Position numbers and translations under genes: made by a program. From Ashinkailepas kermadecensis (lineage: Eukaryota > Arthropoda > Thecostraca > Neolepadidae), in assembly GCA_034440615.1 (NCBI GenBank), contig JAOTOM010004010.1:1-64000 (forward strand): DNA of 64,000 bases, in the 5' to 3' direction. Below the pieces are notes generated by a model that saw only the letters and a program-made list of their open reading frames with translations, was not told the origin of the DNA and did not search any database. This document shows, in pieces, positions 52,901-58,719 of this stretch (the stretch's first letter is position 1; the number at the start of each line of letters is the position of its first letter).

Positions 52901-54510
52901 AGTCACAGATTCCGCCCAGTCGTTCCAGAGAAAGCATGATCTCGTTACGATCCTTGAAGTTCTTAGTACCCTGAGAAAGTTCCAGCAGGTAAAACGCTGG
53001 CAATTCAATACAAATATCAGGTTTCATGTTAGAATGTCCGAAATAAAGCATGACATGACACATGAAAAAATACAATGGCCTACATTGATAACGAAGAACA
53101 ATCCAAACTCATCCAAACTTGACATACAACAGCTAACAAAACAACTATAGGTGATATCTGATCCGATAACTCGATATGGTACTCACGCCGAACGACAGTT
53201 TCTCCAGGAAGTGTGAGATTCCACTGGGGTAGGCGACTTCATATCGAGATCCAGCGTCCGCCAGCACTGATCAGAAGACAAAGTTCACATCACAACTCAC
53301 GCCAGCTAGCATATCAGTCACATCACACAAAATCACATCATTGGCATAGAACATAACATATGCACAATCAATATCATGCATACCTTATAGAATGATATGG
53401 CAATGCTCCTGATTCAAGCCTTTTTCTGTCATCTTTACATCTCACAGGTCTCTCGATCACTGGCGAGCCGAGGTTTCACCTCAAATATGAAAAATCCATG
53501 CAAGCAACATTACATGATCAATATGGAAATTTTACTCCAAGATATATACAAATTGCATGCAATGTGACTGCATCGATAAATTACTCGTGAAATATGGCGC
53601 AATATACCACTTATTGAACACTGAATCAACTTCCTCCCCATGGGATCCCATCCCTTAGCGCAATTTCAGGTGAAGAGATTACCTTTGGTGTGCTATGTTA
53701 AGCAATGCCGGTTTATAGCACAGGTATTTGTATCATTGTCATTGATATTGATATCCCCAAATTAGGTACCTGTCAAAACACGCAAAACGGGTACAGCCAC
53801 ATGTACTCAATTGTCTCAAAGCTGAGTTTGAAGGACCTCACAAGTATTTAAACTAATATTATTGCCATGGCGATTTTGACATCCTGCTGACATCGTTCCG
53901 ACATCTCACACCTAATGAGAAACCATTATTTTAACACTGTGAACATTTTAGAGTTTAGGGTCATCGAATCAGGAAAGGAACGTAACCTCCATCTAAACAT
54001 CATTGTGTGACAGCTCAGGATGCATGGCAGAGCAGTGCAGAACCTTTGCACGAGCATGTAATATCTACACCATCGATGTTCTATGTACACCGCAAAATGC
54101 ATTAAATGCGTCCTGACCAGAGATTCCGAAATATCGCAGTATGGATAATCTGACCTGCTCACAGTTTCACGCATATTTCACGTCAGACCACGTGGCCTAA
54201 CCGCAAACACGGCTTCTGACAAACCTCAGGTCAGGTCATTCAATACCAACTGTGCCTGCCAGCAGCTTCCTCACCTCCTACTGTGCAGTGTTGACCGAAC
54301 TTGGGCTCGGAGGCCACCCTGAGACCATTGCTGAGTGTAGTGACTTGTGTCTCGACGGCGCCGAACACAGCCGATGAGCTGACGGTGGTGGGCAGGCCCG
54401 GCAGCGGGTCAGTCAGCGGGATCTGGTTGATGTCGGTGGTGCCTTGTGATGATGAGGTGGCATGGCATGACTGTGGTGCCAGTGGCAACTTCCTCTGGCC
54501 ACGGATCTGT
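28972..54510 (-). CDS. PMPCA: PMPCA, mitochondrial processing peptidase subunit alpha (gene span, 11 coding exons seen)
   Basis: MPP is the mitochondrial matrix protease that removes N-terminal targeting sequences. The alpha subunit binds substrate and the beta subunit carries the catalytic zinc. Exons in transcript order are 54,510-54,275, 53,266-53,187, 52,970-52,888, 50,552-50,450, 50,059-49,967, 49,578-49,406, 47,079-46,968, 46,655-46,444, 41,934-41,769, 29,515-29,383 and 29,138-28,972. Every junction is GT-AG and the phases match, giving 518 continuous codons and a stop, close to the usual ~520-550 residues of the family. Diagnostic features are HFLEK in place of the beta-subunit HxxEH zinc motif, [23 protein letters not shown], the glycine-rich loop [23 protein letters not shown] and MNLESRPV. 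The first exon, with the mitochondrial presequence, is not seen for certain. Introns are loaded with repeats, but no lesion is seen in the coding sequence. Confidence 0.97.
29383..29515 (-). CDS. PMPCA: PMPCA exon: [20 protein letters not shown]
   Basis: Continues in frame from VELE after the giant intron: [44 protein letters not shown]. The acceptor is GACCTCCAG/CGTGCC and the donor AAAATCA/GTGAGT (phase 1). Confidence 0.97.
29930..30025. repeat. ~20-bp tandem array (GTCAGCAAGTATGATAAGA)n
   Basis: About five degenerate units (GTCAGCAAGTACGGTAAG, GTCAGCAGGCATGATGG, GTCAACAAGTATGACAAGA and similar) between the PMPCA exon at 29,515 and the 3' end of the outer LINE. It may have arisen from the LINE 3' tail. 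Confidence 0.7.
30033..31327 (-). mobile_element. Outer LINE, 3' part (reverse transcriptase), split by the I-like LINE
   Basis: Minus-strand pol: [17 protein letters not shown], then [39 protein letters not shown]-type sequence across a frame change, the RT active site QYTDD at about 30,861-30,872, NGLKVNAGK, and a C-terminal block [20 protein letters not shown] and [18 protein letters not shown]. These are RT blocks of a CR1/Jockey-group LINE, with a Crack/Daphne-like look; the clade is not certain. Several frameshifts and stops make it a pseudogene. The 5' continuation lies 10 kb away at 41,406-41,600. Confidence 0.85.
31455..34440 (-). pseudogene. I-like LINE ORF2, RT to C-terminus
   Basis: From the 5' side: [19 protein letters not shown] (thumb of the endonuclease-RT linker), [53 protein letters not shown], and RT box FADD at 33,322-33,333. 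Next come [15 protein letters not shown] and an RNase H domain with [29 protein letters not shown] and [16 protein letters not shown] (the four acidic positions appear present). Last is a Cys-rich end [19 protein letters not shown] plus RNase H plus this terminal Cys/His motif is typical of the I clade. The RNase H to Cys motif join is interrupted by the SINE at 31,729. Frameshifts occur in the RT palm near 33,560-33,640. Confidence 0.85.
31729..31888 (+). mobile_element. tRNA-derived SINE with perfect 12-bp target duplication
   Basis: CCAATTATAAGG flanks it on both sides (31,717-31,728 and 31,889-31,900). The 5' part looks tRNA-like, with a box A-like GTGGTCTAGGGGTAAGATGC near 31,737 and box B GGTTCGAGTCT at 31,780-31,790; the anticodon arm is degenerate, resembling tRNA-Val. 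The middle carries a short inverted repeat CCAATC/GATTGG (31,817-31,822 and 31,832-31,837). The 3' end is CCAATAACCAACAACC. Removing the insert joins LCRLIIG to [12 protein letters not shown] in the I-like LINE ORF2, confirming the boundaries. Related copies are at 54,585-54,730 and 18,602-18,670. Confidence 0.92.
34445..34603 (+). pseudogene. CR1-like ORF1 C-terminus (SGNH-esterase-like)
   Basis: Reads [15 protein letters not shown], then [20 protein letters not shown], ending at a stop at 34,603. D-G-L-H-L is the block V (catalytic Asp and His) signature of the SGNH hydrolase/esterase domain known in ORF1 of some CR1 LINEs. The rest of ORF1 is missing because the insertion is 5'-truncated. 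Confidence 0.65.
34774..35780 (+). pseudogene. CR1-like ORF2, AP endonuclease domain
   Basis: Reads [75 protein letters not shown] and [10 protein letters not shown]. These are the APE-type endonuclease boxes (N at the start, E in ITEAW, D-x-N in GDFN, SDH near the end). Premature stops occur at 35,542-35,544 and about 36 bp later, and an A-run near 35,765 shifts the frame. Confidence 0.9.
35816..37586 (+). pseudogene. CR1-like ORF2, reverse transcriptase
   Basis: Reads [64 protein letters not shown], the FADD active site at 36,756-36,767, [15 protein letters not shown], and the C-terminal [16 protein letters not shown] region and [11 protein letters not shown] before a stop at 37,586. A one-base shift near 36,238, a stop near 36,280 and a shift near 36,450 separate the two long frames. 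Confidence 0.92.
37681..38530 (-). pseudogene. I-like LINE ORF2, AP endonuclease domain
   Basis: Minus-strand reading [50 protein letters not shown] and [15 protein letters not shown]. These are the N, QE and GDFNAH boxes of APE-type LINE endonucleases. The frame then breaks near 38,070 and continues degraded to 37,685, where the CR1-like LINE interrupts it. Confidence 0.85.
38569..39009. mobile_element. Inverted-repeat element, Penelope-like (non-autonomous), with 13-bp target duplication
   Basis: AAAACGATACAGT occurs on both sides (38,556-38,568 and 39,010-39,022), inside the ORF1-ORF2 spacer of the I-like LINE. Arms of about 75 bp, 38,569-38,645 and 38,892-38,966, are near-perfect reverse complements. 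A 43-bp unpaired tail (38,967-39,009) precedes the second duplication copy. Just before the right arm a hammerhead-like core is readable: CTGACGA (38,848-38,854), GGCC/GGCC stem, GAAA (38,867-38,870). Inverted terminal repeats, a short one-sided tail and hammerhead motifs are known traits of Penelope-like elements. No coding sequence remains, and a foldback DNA element is the alternative. Confidence 0.55.
39075..40540 (-). pseudogene. I-like LINE ORF1 (Gag-like, CCHC zinc knuckles)
   Basis: Begins [20 protein letters not shown] and includes [13 protein letters not shown] (RRM-like part). Two CX2CX4HX4C knuckles follow ([14 protein letters not shown] and [14 protein letters not shown]), then a third Cys pair CVNC after an in-frame TGA near 39,930. 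A frameshifted Pro/Ser/Thr-rich C-terminal region ends in RLIEETLG and a stop near 39,075. This arrangement is typical of ORF1 in I- and Jockey-group LINEs. The stop and shifts mean no intact product. Confidence 0.85.
40541..41405 (-). mobile_element. I-like LINE 5' region, GC-rich
   Basis: Sequence between the 5' target duplication and ORF1. CpG/GC-rich from about 40,560 to 41,140, then mixed. It probably contains the element's internal promoter (inference from position). The long plus-strand open frame here is composition-driven. Confidence 0.55.
41406..41600 (-). mobile_element. Outer LINE, 5' part
   Basis: Minus-strand reading [11 protein letters not shown], then [20 protein letters not shown], then [13 protein letters not shown]. 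This is the first RT block of a CR1/Jockey-group LINE. It ends exactly at the AATTTTGGCAAT duplication and continues in frame at 31,315 with [10 protein letters not shown]. The region 5' of 41,600 is not recognisable, so the element is 5'-truncated or decayed. Confidence 0.85.
41769..41934 (-). CDS. PMPCA: PMPCA exon: RHHWMYNAT...VVELE
   Basis: Encodes [29 protein letters not shown] and MDVVELE. The acceptor is CTCGGCAG/ACACC and the donor CTGGAG/GTGAGC (phase 0). It is followed by the 12.3 kb retroelement-filled intron. Confidence 0.96.
41955..42135. repeat. Short degenerate repeats beside a PMPCA splice acceptor
   Basis: Words ACGTCAGCGGAGRCACC and ACGTCAGCAGATACC recur at about 25-50 bp spacing just upstream (in transcript direction) of the acceptor at 41,935. 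Confidence 0.5.
42241..42288. repeat. Near-perfect palindrome, 19-bp arms
   Basis: CACAAGCTGTGTATTCACA and the reverse complement of CACAAACTGTGTATTCACA (18 of 19 match) surround a 10-bp centre with GAATTC. Similar ACAGTTTGTGATTT blocks occur near 45,620-45,680, so it may be part of a dispersed family. Confidence 0.8.
42735..42950. repeat. G/C-run-rich dispersed element fragment
   Basis: Shares GGGGCATGT, CTAGAGTGCACCCCTCAAATTTTTC and AGAGGCACC with the elements at 45,082, 63,360 and 16,139. The ends are not clear. Confidence 0.45.
42965..43195 (-). repeat. Dispersed repeat family R2, copy 2
   Basis: On the minus strand it reads GGTAAAATACGTGAAGGCAATGGGCAGGTCCAAATGG ... CCATGTTAAAAGTTGAAATTAGTG ... 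GGCAAAGCCAACATTGA, matching 63,195-63,345 block for block and 10,975-11,140 more distantly. Confidence 0.7.
43627..43977. mobile_element. Terminal-inverted-repeat element (CAGGGGTGGAT ends)
   Basis: Left end CAGGGGTGGATCGATAAATTTT and right end GGAAATTCCTGTATCCGCCCCTG are imperfect inverted repeats. Non-coding interior with C- and G-runs. No convincing target duplication. Confidence 0.55.
44315..44963. mobile_element. hAT-like non-autonomous element with perfect 8-bp target duplication
   Basis: GGAGTGTG flanks both ends (44,307-44,314 and 44,964-44,971). The ends CACTGGCGGATCTAG and TGGATCCGCTAGTC are imperfect inverted repeats. The interior is non-coding and includes CAGTGGCGTACCTAGGAATT at 44,391, itself a typical DNA-transposon end, so a second element may be nested here. 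Confidence 0.7.
45082..45257. mobile_element. Short terminal-inverted-repeat element (GGGCGGATCC ends)
   Basis: CTGGGCGGATCCATGAATTGC at the left and CTCTGTATCCGCTCCCG at the right, with GGTGCACTCGAGCC and GGGGGCACATGCCCCC inside, as in the relatives at 16,139 and 42,735. Confidence 0.5.
45285..45322. repeat. Hairpin, 16-bp arms
   Basis: AGCAGGCCGAGAATCC (45,285-45,300), six-base loop, GGATTCTCGGTCTGCT (45,307-45,322); 15 of 16 positions pair. Confidence 0.8.
45720..46440 (-). mobile_element. I-like LINE ORF2 3' fragment abutting a PMPCA splice donor
   Basis: On the minus strand, with frameshifts: [34 protein letters not shown] (RNase H end), [39 protein letters not shown] (terminal Cys motif), RLHFG and [12 protein letters not shown]. 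It is the same clade as the large I-like element but clearly a different copy. Its 5' truncation point lies within a few bases of the PMPCA donor at 46,443. Confidence 0.85.
46444..46655 (-). CDS. PMPCA: PMPCA exon: glycine-rich loop
   Basis: Encodes [49 protein letters not shown] and [10 protein letters not shown]. The glycine-rich loop binds the presequence in MPP alpha. The acceptor is GGCGACAG/GTGGAG and the donor AACAG/GTGATG (phase 2). A LINE fragment begins almost at this donor. Confidence 0.97.
46898..46949. repeat. (TA)n microsatellite in a PMPCA intron
   Basis: Pure TA dinucleotides starting about 20 bp inside the 0.3 kb intron between the exons at 46,968 and 46,655. Confidence 0.97.
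46968..47079 (-). CDS. PMPCA: PMPCA exon: YFVDTPAIW...SVAQYTGG
   Basis: Encodes [20 protein letters not shown] then [26 protein letters not shown] is strictly conserved in MPP alpha. The acceptor is GTTCCAG/GTACTT and the donor CTTACG/GTAAAC (phase 0). A pure (TA)n tract begins within about 20 bp of the donor. Confidence 0.96.
47520..48175 (-). repeat. Minisatellite built from a PMPCA exon 3' end and its splice donor
   Basis: On the minus (transcribed) strand the ~35-bp unit reads GTGGGTACCACTCACTGGGG then TAGACACTGTCTAGAG. The exon ending at 49,406 reads GACACTGTCCAGAG/GTGGGTGCC and continues CATCCACTGAGGTAGACA in the intron, which is one diverged unit. About twelve copies of the CCAGAG/GTGGGT-type junction occur (near 47,530, 47,670, 47,695, 47,731, 47,766, 47,848, 47,883, 47,967, 48,000, 48,033, 48,115, 48,152). 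A ~117-bp higher-order unit with GGTGGACCAGGTGGAGTACA repeats about three times. One unit has AG/GTGAGT at 47,731, a perfect donor. Confidence 0.88.
48180..49405. other. PMPCA intron, no further feature
   Basis: Remainder of the 2.3 kb intron between the exons at 49,406 and 47,079. AT-rich, with no recognisable element. Confidence 0.5.
49406..49578 (-). CDS. PMPCA: PMPCA exon: AYRENTLGL...TPDRMV
   Basis: Encodes [51 protein letters not shown] and TVQ. The acceptor is GCACGGACAG/GCCGCC and the donor TGTCCAGAG/GTGGGT (phase 2). The sequence GACACTGTCCAGAG/GTGGGTGCC at its 3' edge is the same as the unit of the minisatellite 1.2-1.9 kb further into the intron. Confidence 0.96.
49967..50059 (-). 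CDS. PMPCA: PMPCA exon: [20 protein letters not shown]
   Basis: A 31-codon phase 0-0 exon encoding the conserved helix with Y-E-L-E-D and ending EMIHA. The acceptor is GTGCTTTAG/ATGCAG and the donor CACGCG/GTGAGC. Confidence 0.95.
50450..50552 (-). CDS. PMPCA: PMPCA exon: [12 protein letters not shown]...TDEE
   Basis: Encodes [20 protein letters not shown] then [14 protein letters not shown], aligned to the conserved block after ICDC in MPP alpha. The acceptor is CTCCCCAG/GGACG. The donor GAAGAG/GTTTGT is non-consensus after GT (T at +3 and +4) but is required by the protein alignment. Confidence 0.95.
50560..52530. other. PMPCA intron, no recognisable element
   Basis: AT-rich intron body between the exons at 52,888 and 50,552, below the minisatellite. 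No domain or repeat family recognised. Confidence 0.5.
52535..52887 (-). repeat. Minisatellite built from a PMPCA exon 3' end and its splice donor
   Basis: Units of 33-38 bp run from the exon end into the intron. The exon copy reads on the minus strand TGTGACTGCCAGCAGTCTAG/GTAAGG. Array units read TGTGACTGGCAGCGTCCAG/GTAAGG (donor at 52,851), GTGACCGGCAGCGTCCAG/GTAAGT (donor at 52,752) and TGTGACTGCCAACGTCCAG/GTGAGG (donor at 52,612). Other units have lost the GT (for example GCAGTCTACGTCCGGG). About ten units are discernible. The 52,752 site matches the CAG/GTAAGT consensus better than the real donor does. Confidence 0.88.
52888..52970 (-). CDS. PMPCA: PMPCA exon: [20 protein letters not shown]
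   Basis: Encodes [20 protein letters not shown] then ICDCQQS. The acceptor is TTTCTCAG/GGTACT and the donor TCTAG/GTAAGG (phase 2). The last ~25 bp and the donor form the first unit of the minisatellite that fills the start of the next intron (52,535-52,887). Confidence 0.96.
53187..53266 (-). CDS. PMPCA: PMPCA exon: HxxEK pseudo-active site
   Basis: Encodes [20 protein letters not shown] followed by EKLSFG. HFLEK replaces the HFLEH of catalytic pitrilysin-family subunits, which identifies alpha rather than beta. The acceptor is TGATCAG/TG and the donor GGC/GTGAGT (phase 0). Confidence 0.96.
53270..54270. other. PMPCA intron, no recognisable element
   Basis: Intron between the exons at 54,275 and 53,266. 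AT-rich, with no repeat family or domain identified. Confidence 0.5.
54275..54510 (-). CDS. PMPCA: PMPCA exon (second overall, presumed): N-terminal region
   Basis: Encodes [15 protein letters not shown] ... [11 protein letters not shown] ... [22 protein letters not shown] and TVG. The conserved P-L-P-G-x-P and TTLxNGLRVAS start of the mature alpha subunit is clear. The acceptor is CCCTCACAG/ACAGATC and the donor GTAGGAG/GTGAGG (phase 1). The exon opens with the third base of a codon, so a coding exon must lie upstream. Confidence 0.95.
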
Positions 54511-54584
54511 CTGTGAGGGAACACATCAAACAAATTGGTGACCTCGGGATTTACATAGTTCCGAAAATGCTGATGGTGGTGGTG

Positions 54585-54730
54585 GCAATTGGTTTTATGA
54601 TTCAACTGTTTCAGTCATATATCGTTGCCAATCTCTCACGCCGATTGGACGCGGGCAAACAGTAACGGCATGTGGGATGAGAACACACAACACCTTGAGG
54701 ATGGACACCTTACCCCTAGACTATTAACCC
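54585..54730 (-). mobile_element. tRNA-derived SINE, near full-length diverged copy
   Basis: Minus-strand match along almost the whole of the 31,729-31,888 SINE. It has a box A-like TAGGGGTAAGGTGTCC, a decayed box B region, and a core CCAATCGGCGTGAGAGATTGG identical over 21 bp (54,629-54,649). It ends with ATGACTGAAACAGTTGAATC and AAAACCAATTG. It sits about 75 bp upstream of the PMPCA acceptor at 54,511. Confidence 0.85.
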
Positions 54731-55639
54731 CTCAGAAAATGCTGAGCAAGGCAGAACAATGGCAAACATTATCACACGGGTGTGCATAAAATGTGTTTGA
54801 AGCTTAAATGGTATCAGTAAGGAGTTATAGGGATCGGTGAAGTGATTCAGTACTTATTGTTATAGGCTTGTATGTTAATGCAAGTGAGCTATATATTTAT
54901 TTCAAGTGTTAACAGCAGCAAAAGCAAAAACTCCGTACTATACCATACACCAAGGTATCAAACACCATCATATTACTACACCATTATTGCAGACAACCAC
55001 CACCAGCAGCAGCCCAGATCAACACCAAATATAATTACTCAATCTTTTCCTTGGAACCAAACTTTCTTGCTGGAAACTAAATGCCTCTGCAATGGGCTTA
55101 AGTGGACCATTCTATGGATGAAACAGGAATTAAAATATTTATGACATGTTCATTTCTCAAAATGATCCATTTCAGGACAGTGTGGGTTGCCAAGGTCAAA
55201 GTTCTTTTGCTTGAATAACCATATAACATGATCAGTGACCACTGTGTCAAGAAAATAATTTAGCCTGAATAAAACTCAAGAGCAATTGTAATTAATGCAC
55301 TTGCTGCATGAACATAATGTGTATTGGCTGCATAGATACCAGTGGTGGAAAAGGTTCCCCCTCCCATAATGGCTTTGCAAATTCTAGATCACAAATTCCA
55401 GATCATTGTCACATTAACATGATTAATCCTCAAGCAGTTTGGGCTGCAAACTGTCTCAACACCATGCAACCAACAAAGACCAACAATTACAGCCATAGTA
55501 CTATGATGCTATCTGTAATACAACCCAGAAATTTACTCAGTGCACTTTTCCATGGTCAAGCTCCCATACCGGAACAATTTGACAGTATCATTGATAAGTG
55601 AACCAACTTTCTTTCTTCAAAATGTTGTATGTTCCTATG

Positions 55640-56215
55640 TTTGACTGCATTAACAATAATCTAGATTTGTACCTGTCCAATGGTACTGTTCAATGTGACC
55701 ATGGCACTTTGTGATGATGTGTGATTCAGGTAGTACATATTTCATATGACACAGCTGTGCTTCAAGGTAATTTGGCATTTTTGGAATTCCTTCCTCCAAT
55801 GCAATGTTTATGATTATGAACATGGTTAACATGATTTCCTGACGACTCATTTCCTCTGCAAATGCTTACTTTTCAGTTGACAGGCAAAATAACACCAAAA
55901 AATAGGCTTTGAGTTGGGCAATGTAGTATAGAAAATAATGTTAAAAAAAGACAAATGCAACATAGACTAATCTAGCCAAACCACCCATATCAGAAAAACA
56001 AGTTCAATAAAGCCTTAGTACAATTTTCTCTCCATATTTTTTATTTTATTTACAAACCAAACCTAACCATGCATAACCTGTTTTTCAAGACGACAAAATT
56101 GCTTTTGTTACTTAAAAAGAAGCATAAATCAATTAAAACCTAGCCTAACCTAACCACATTGCTTGCATCATGGAGGTAAAATGTGTGTCAAACTTGTCCC
56201 CTGAATACATTAAAG
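55640..56215. repeat. Dispersed repeat blocks R3, copy 1
   Basis: Block at 55,797-55,953 (AATGTTTATGATTATGAAC ... CTTTGAGTTGGGCAATGTAG) recurs at 57,422-57,583. Block at 56,115-56,210 (AAAACCTAGCCTAACCTAACC ... GCATCATGGAGGTAAAATGT ... AACTTGTCC) recurs at 58,616-58,712. Same order and orientation. Confidence 0.6.
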
Positions 56216-56600
56216 CACAATAATACCCATCATAATTCCATGATTTGCAAATTATCCATGTATCAGCCTTCCATCATTCCAGGGCCTGTGGATTTACTTG
56301 GTGAATGTGACTAACTTCTTTCTGTGATGATTTGTGTGTGCATATGCATGTAATGTTCTGCATAGTATCTGGTTCTCCAAATAATTGAGGCAGAGCAGTT
56401 ACTGTATTTTTCTTGTATGCACAACCTTGAAGGGTCCTTATGGTTCAAAGTTGTGCAAATGCATTTGTTGATGGATTGATTCCTCAACCATGCAAATATG
56501 TGGCAGGTCGTCAACATTTGTTCATTTGCACCCTTGTGCTTTTCACATGGCAGTTGTACACAAATTATGTAAATGCAAGGATATTTGATACATTTTAATA

Positions 56601-57403
56601 TTAACCCTCCTGTCTCTCCGGTCAGATCCTCACACCCAGTCTCGGGGGGGGGGGATAAACACCTCCCCCTATAATCTCAAAACTAAGCGTCGCACGAAAA
56701 CGAAAGAGGTGTCATCGGAAAGCGCTCAACGAGTAGGGCCAGACACCACCCCCAATTTTTTCCCAAAAAAGTGACGTCACTAGGGGGCCTATATTTTCAC
56801 AATTTACATCATGTTTTTGGCTCTCGAGAGTTCATTTTGGGAGAGATTCGAAGAACCAAAAATTATTTGGAATTAGAAAAGGAAGACGAAACTGACCAGG
56901 GCCATACAAATTTTTGCCACCCAAAAAGTCAAAATTTTAATTTTGGAAATTTCAAAATTTTGAGTTTTAAAGTTTTCTTTATTTTTTTTTGTAATTGGTA
57001 GAGCGGACCGAAAAACGGTGTTCCAAGTCAACTTGCATTAATAAAAAATGCTTACTTTAGCCAAAATCTTCGATTTTAGCTCTAATGGGCAAATATGCAA
57101 AACTAATAAGTAATAAAAAACAGGACAAAAAATTGCTCTGGTGTGTTTTGTTGTGTCCCTAAAGATAAGCAAACTTCGAAAGTTCCATTGAAATATATAT
57201 CCATTAAAGCGTGATGACTGGTTGAACTTTTTTGGAGGTGACCTCACTTGACCTTCACTAACTCGTTGACCCTAGATGACCTGACCTCAAAATTTTGACA
57301 CAACATGCGAAATTGATGTGGAAACACACTGTTATTTCACTATCCATGGAAAACCTGGGGGGGGGAGGGGGTGCATAACAACCCCCGAAATGGTGTGGGT
57401 TAA
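56601..57403. mobile_element. Possible TTAA-flanked DNA element
   Basis: TTAACCCTCCTGTCTC at 56,601 and GGTGTGGGTTAA ending at 57,403 give TTAA with CCC termini facing each other, as in piggyBac-like elements. G-runs lie just inside both ends. The inverted repeats are weak beyond TTAACCC and no transposase is present, so this is tentative. It separates the two copies of the R3 blocks. Confidence 0.3.
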
Positions 57404-57419
57404 GGTAAATTTTCAATTC

Positions 57420-58715
57420 TTGGAACTTATTTTTCCTGTGGAATGTTTATGAATGTAGTCAACATGATGTGACCACTCACTTCCTCTGCAAATGCATACC
57501 TTTTAGTTGGCAGGCAAAATGTCATGGAAAAATGGGTCTGGAGTTGGGTAACATAGTATAAAAATGATGTTCAAAAAGAGCCTTGGCTTGGGTGAGAATT
57601 AAGGCACTTCATAAAATATTTTATCTCTGAAAACATTTTTGCACTCTGGGTTCATACTGGATAGGATGGGCTTGACATGTACCCTGATACAAACATGCAG
57701 AAGAAACCAAAATATCACTAAAACAAACAAAACAGCATCACCACAGAACATGCTATTCTACTATGGCTACCAATTAAACTAGCCACTTTTCATACCATGA
57801 AGCACCCAGATAACATCCAAACACACACCACACTCAACCACAACCACAGGAAATGCCAAGAACAATGTGCCAATGCTGCTTGCAAGACCACATGCCTGCA
57901 CACTGAATAAAGTGTCCTCTGGGCACTACAATTTCAGCCAAAATGTATTCAGAAACCTGCTTTCCAGCCACCCTATAGTGGAAAAATTGACAGCTTTAAG
58001 AGACATCTTCCGGAGGCATGGAGTGCACTGATCAGAAATGTCTGTGTTGGTGTTTTCTGTTCTGAAATCTGTCTGTCAGCCAATTGATGCAAGATATTTT
58101 TATGAACACATTGTTGACAGTGTCATGCTGCAAACACAAGACCTTGACTGATCCTTTGCATTGAGCATGGCTATCACATCCAAATGTGGTGTGTGCAGTA
58201 GCGAAGGTGGGTCCGTAGTATGTAAGGAAATAGCAGCATAGGTAGGCATGCTCTCTGAGCTGACTGTGAAGTATGAAGTTTTTTTGTTGTTGGATTTTCA
58301 TATGGTTAACCTTGTACTGAAATGGTTCACTGCCAGGTGGTGCCATCTATTGTTCACTTCTTTGTTCATATGCTTTGGCATTTGATTTGACCAAAAACAA
58401 CAATGCATGTTACTTATGCACATTACATATTGACTACCTACATAGGCTTTTCCAGTCAGTTACTGGTACACAGATTCTATGCATCAAAAACAATATTCCA
58501 TGAAATTGTACTCTGGACAAAGTTGGTATGCACTCTGACTCCTAACCTGGAAAGTAAGTTTCAAACTCTGGCCTTGGTTCATCGGTTTTTGAAGAAAAAA
58601 TCACATTTTGTATTGCAAAAGACAGTTAAAATTGGACAACTAAAATAAAAACCTAACCTGACCACCTTGTTTGCTTCATGGAGATAAGATGTGTAAAACT
58701 TGTCCGATGAATACT
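57420..58715. repeat. Dispersed repeat blocks R3, copy 2
   Basis: Second copies of the two blocks listed at 55,640-56,215, at 57,422-57,583 and 58,616-58,712, with about 1 kb of unmatched sequence between them. Confidence 0.55.
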
Positions 58716-58719
58716 TACA

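Noticed and set aside
56135..56160. Telomere-like (CCTAA)n repeats
   Set aside because: Only two or three units of CCTAACC within a dispersed repeat.
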